DNA from: an uncultured Erysipelotrichaceae bacterium
GTDB lineage: Bacteria > Bacillota_I > Bacilli_A > RF39 > UBA660
Length of the DNA: 13,124 nucleotides
Assembly: GCA_902797415.1 (NCBI GenBank)
Contig: CADBSQ010000143.1
Span: 1 to 13,124, forward strand
Reading direction: 5' to 3'
Positions 12,899 through 13,124 of this stretch are shown piece by piece. Within the stretch, counting starts at the first letter, position 1. Each line of letters begins with the position of its first letter. Made by a program: the position numbers and the translations under genes. A model generated the notes under the pieces. The model did no database searches and had not been told where the DNA came from. It saw nothing but the letters and a program-made list of their open reading frames with translations.

Positions 12899-13117
12899 GA
12901 ATACTAGGATTAGATTTAGGAACGAAAAGTTTAGGCATTGCTGTTAGTGATGAAACCCATTCCTTTTCTTTGCCACTTAAAACCATAAAGTTTCAAAATT
13001 ATGAAGAATCTTTAGATGAAATAAAAAAATAATAAAAGAAAAAAATATATTGATTCAATCGCTGCAAGTGTGATATTAGATACTTACTTAAAAAGAAAGG
13101 ATAAATATGGAGAATAA
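12895..13117 (+). pseudogene. ruvX: Broken ruvX (YqgF-type Holliday-junction resolvase homologue / 16S rRNA maturation factor)
   Basis: The ATG overlaps the ireB stop. The first 45 codons give a normal RNase H-like start, MRILGLDLGTKSLGIAVSDE (D7 is the first catalytic Asp), then TAA at 13030-13032. A different frame at 13034-13117 gives KRKKYIDSIAASVILDTYLK and ends KDKYGE, the usual RuvX C-terminus. A third frame between them could read IIKEKNI after one extra A in the 7-A run at 13023-13029. The intact family is about 138 residues; here about 190 bases, coding for the GLP and DERLTT motifs, are missing. RuvX is usually retained and important, so an assembly or sequencing error near the window end is as likely as a real deletion. 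Confidence 0.8.
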
Positions 13118-13124
13118 AAATAAA
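13107..13124 (+). CDS. Start of the next gene, probably DUF1292 family (partial, 3' end outside window)
   Basis: An ATG preceded by AAAGG (13096-13100) opens a frame reading MENKNK that runs off the window. It overlaps the broken ruvX end by 11 bases. The family is suggested only by position: in many Firmicutes a DUF1292 gene follows ireB and ruvX. Six codons cannot confirm it. Confidence 0.35.

Overview
The window is about 13 kb of AT-rich chromosome from a low-GC Gram-positive bacterium. Gene content and order point to Bacilli, close to the Mollicutes, RF39 or Erysipelotrichia type of lineage. The evidence is a Bacillus-type (class B) RNase P RNA, the gpsB-rnpB, rodZ-pgsA, rnc-smc, rpsP-khpA and ireB-ruvX gene pairs, strong AT bias, and an SMC protein of only 979 residues, as in mycoplasma P115 proteins. 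UGA is used as a stop codon (rnc, ireB), so the genetic code is the standard bacterial one and not the Mycoplasma/Spiroplasma code. Most of the window is core housekeeping chromosome. The accessory-looking parts are the left edge and a few lipoprotein or membrane genes.

Left part (1-2138): the C-terminal end of a secreted or surface protein whose last domain looks like the variable region of a diversity-generating retroelement (DGR) target. It is followed by an unrecognised 184-residue cytosolic protein, a convergent membrane protein resembling the VUT/YhhQ family, and a possible 36-residue ORF.

Cell-envelope block (2178-5165): a membrane-anchored GH25 muramidase, then gpsB (cell division and wall growth), RNase P RNA (rnpB), a short RodZ-like membrane HTH protein and pgsA (phosphatidylglycerophosphate synthase). 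All are on the plus strand and tightly packed. The 3' end of gpsB lies in the predicted first helix of rnpB, and the rodZ-like gene begins directly after rnpB.

Minus-strand block (5201-8798): rnc and smc, overlapping and cotranscribed. They converge on pgsA across a bidirectional terminator.

Right part (8901-13124): a ZnuA-like lipoprotein that has lost its metal-ligand histidines, then rpsP-khpA, then ftsK/spoIIIE-ireB-ruvX and the first codons of what is probably a DUF1292 gene. In this sequence ruvX is broken: its start and its C-terminus are present, but the middle is missing and the reading frame is lost.

No tRNA, CRISPR array, insertion sequence, riboswitch or prophage was seen. The most interesting lead is the DGR-like variable tail at the left edge. 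Its reverse transcriptase and template repeat, if they exist, lie outside the window.
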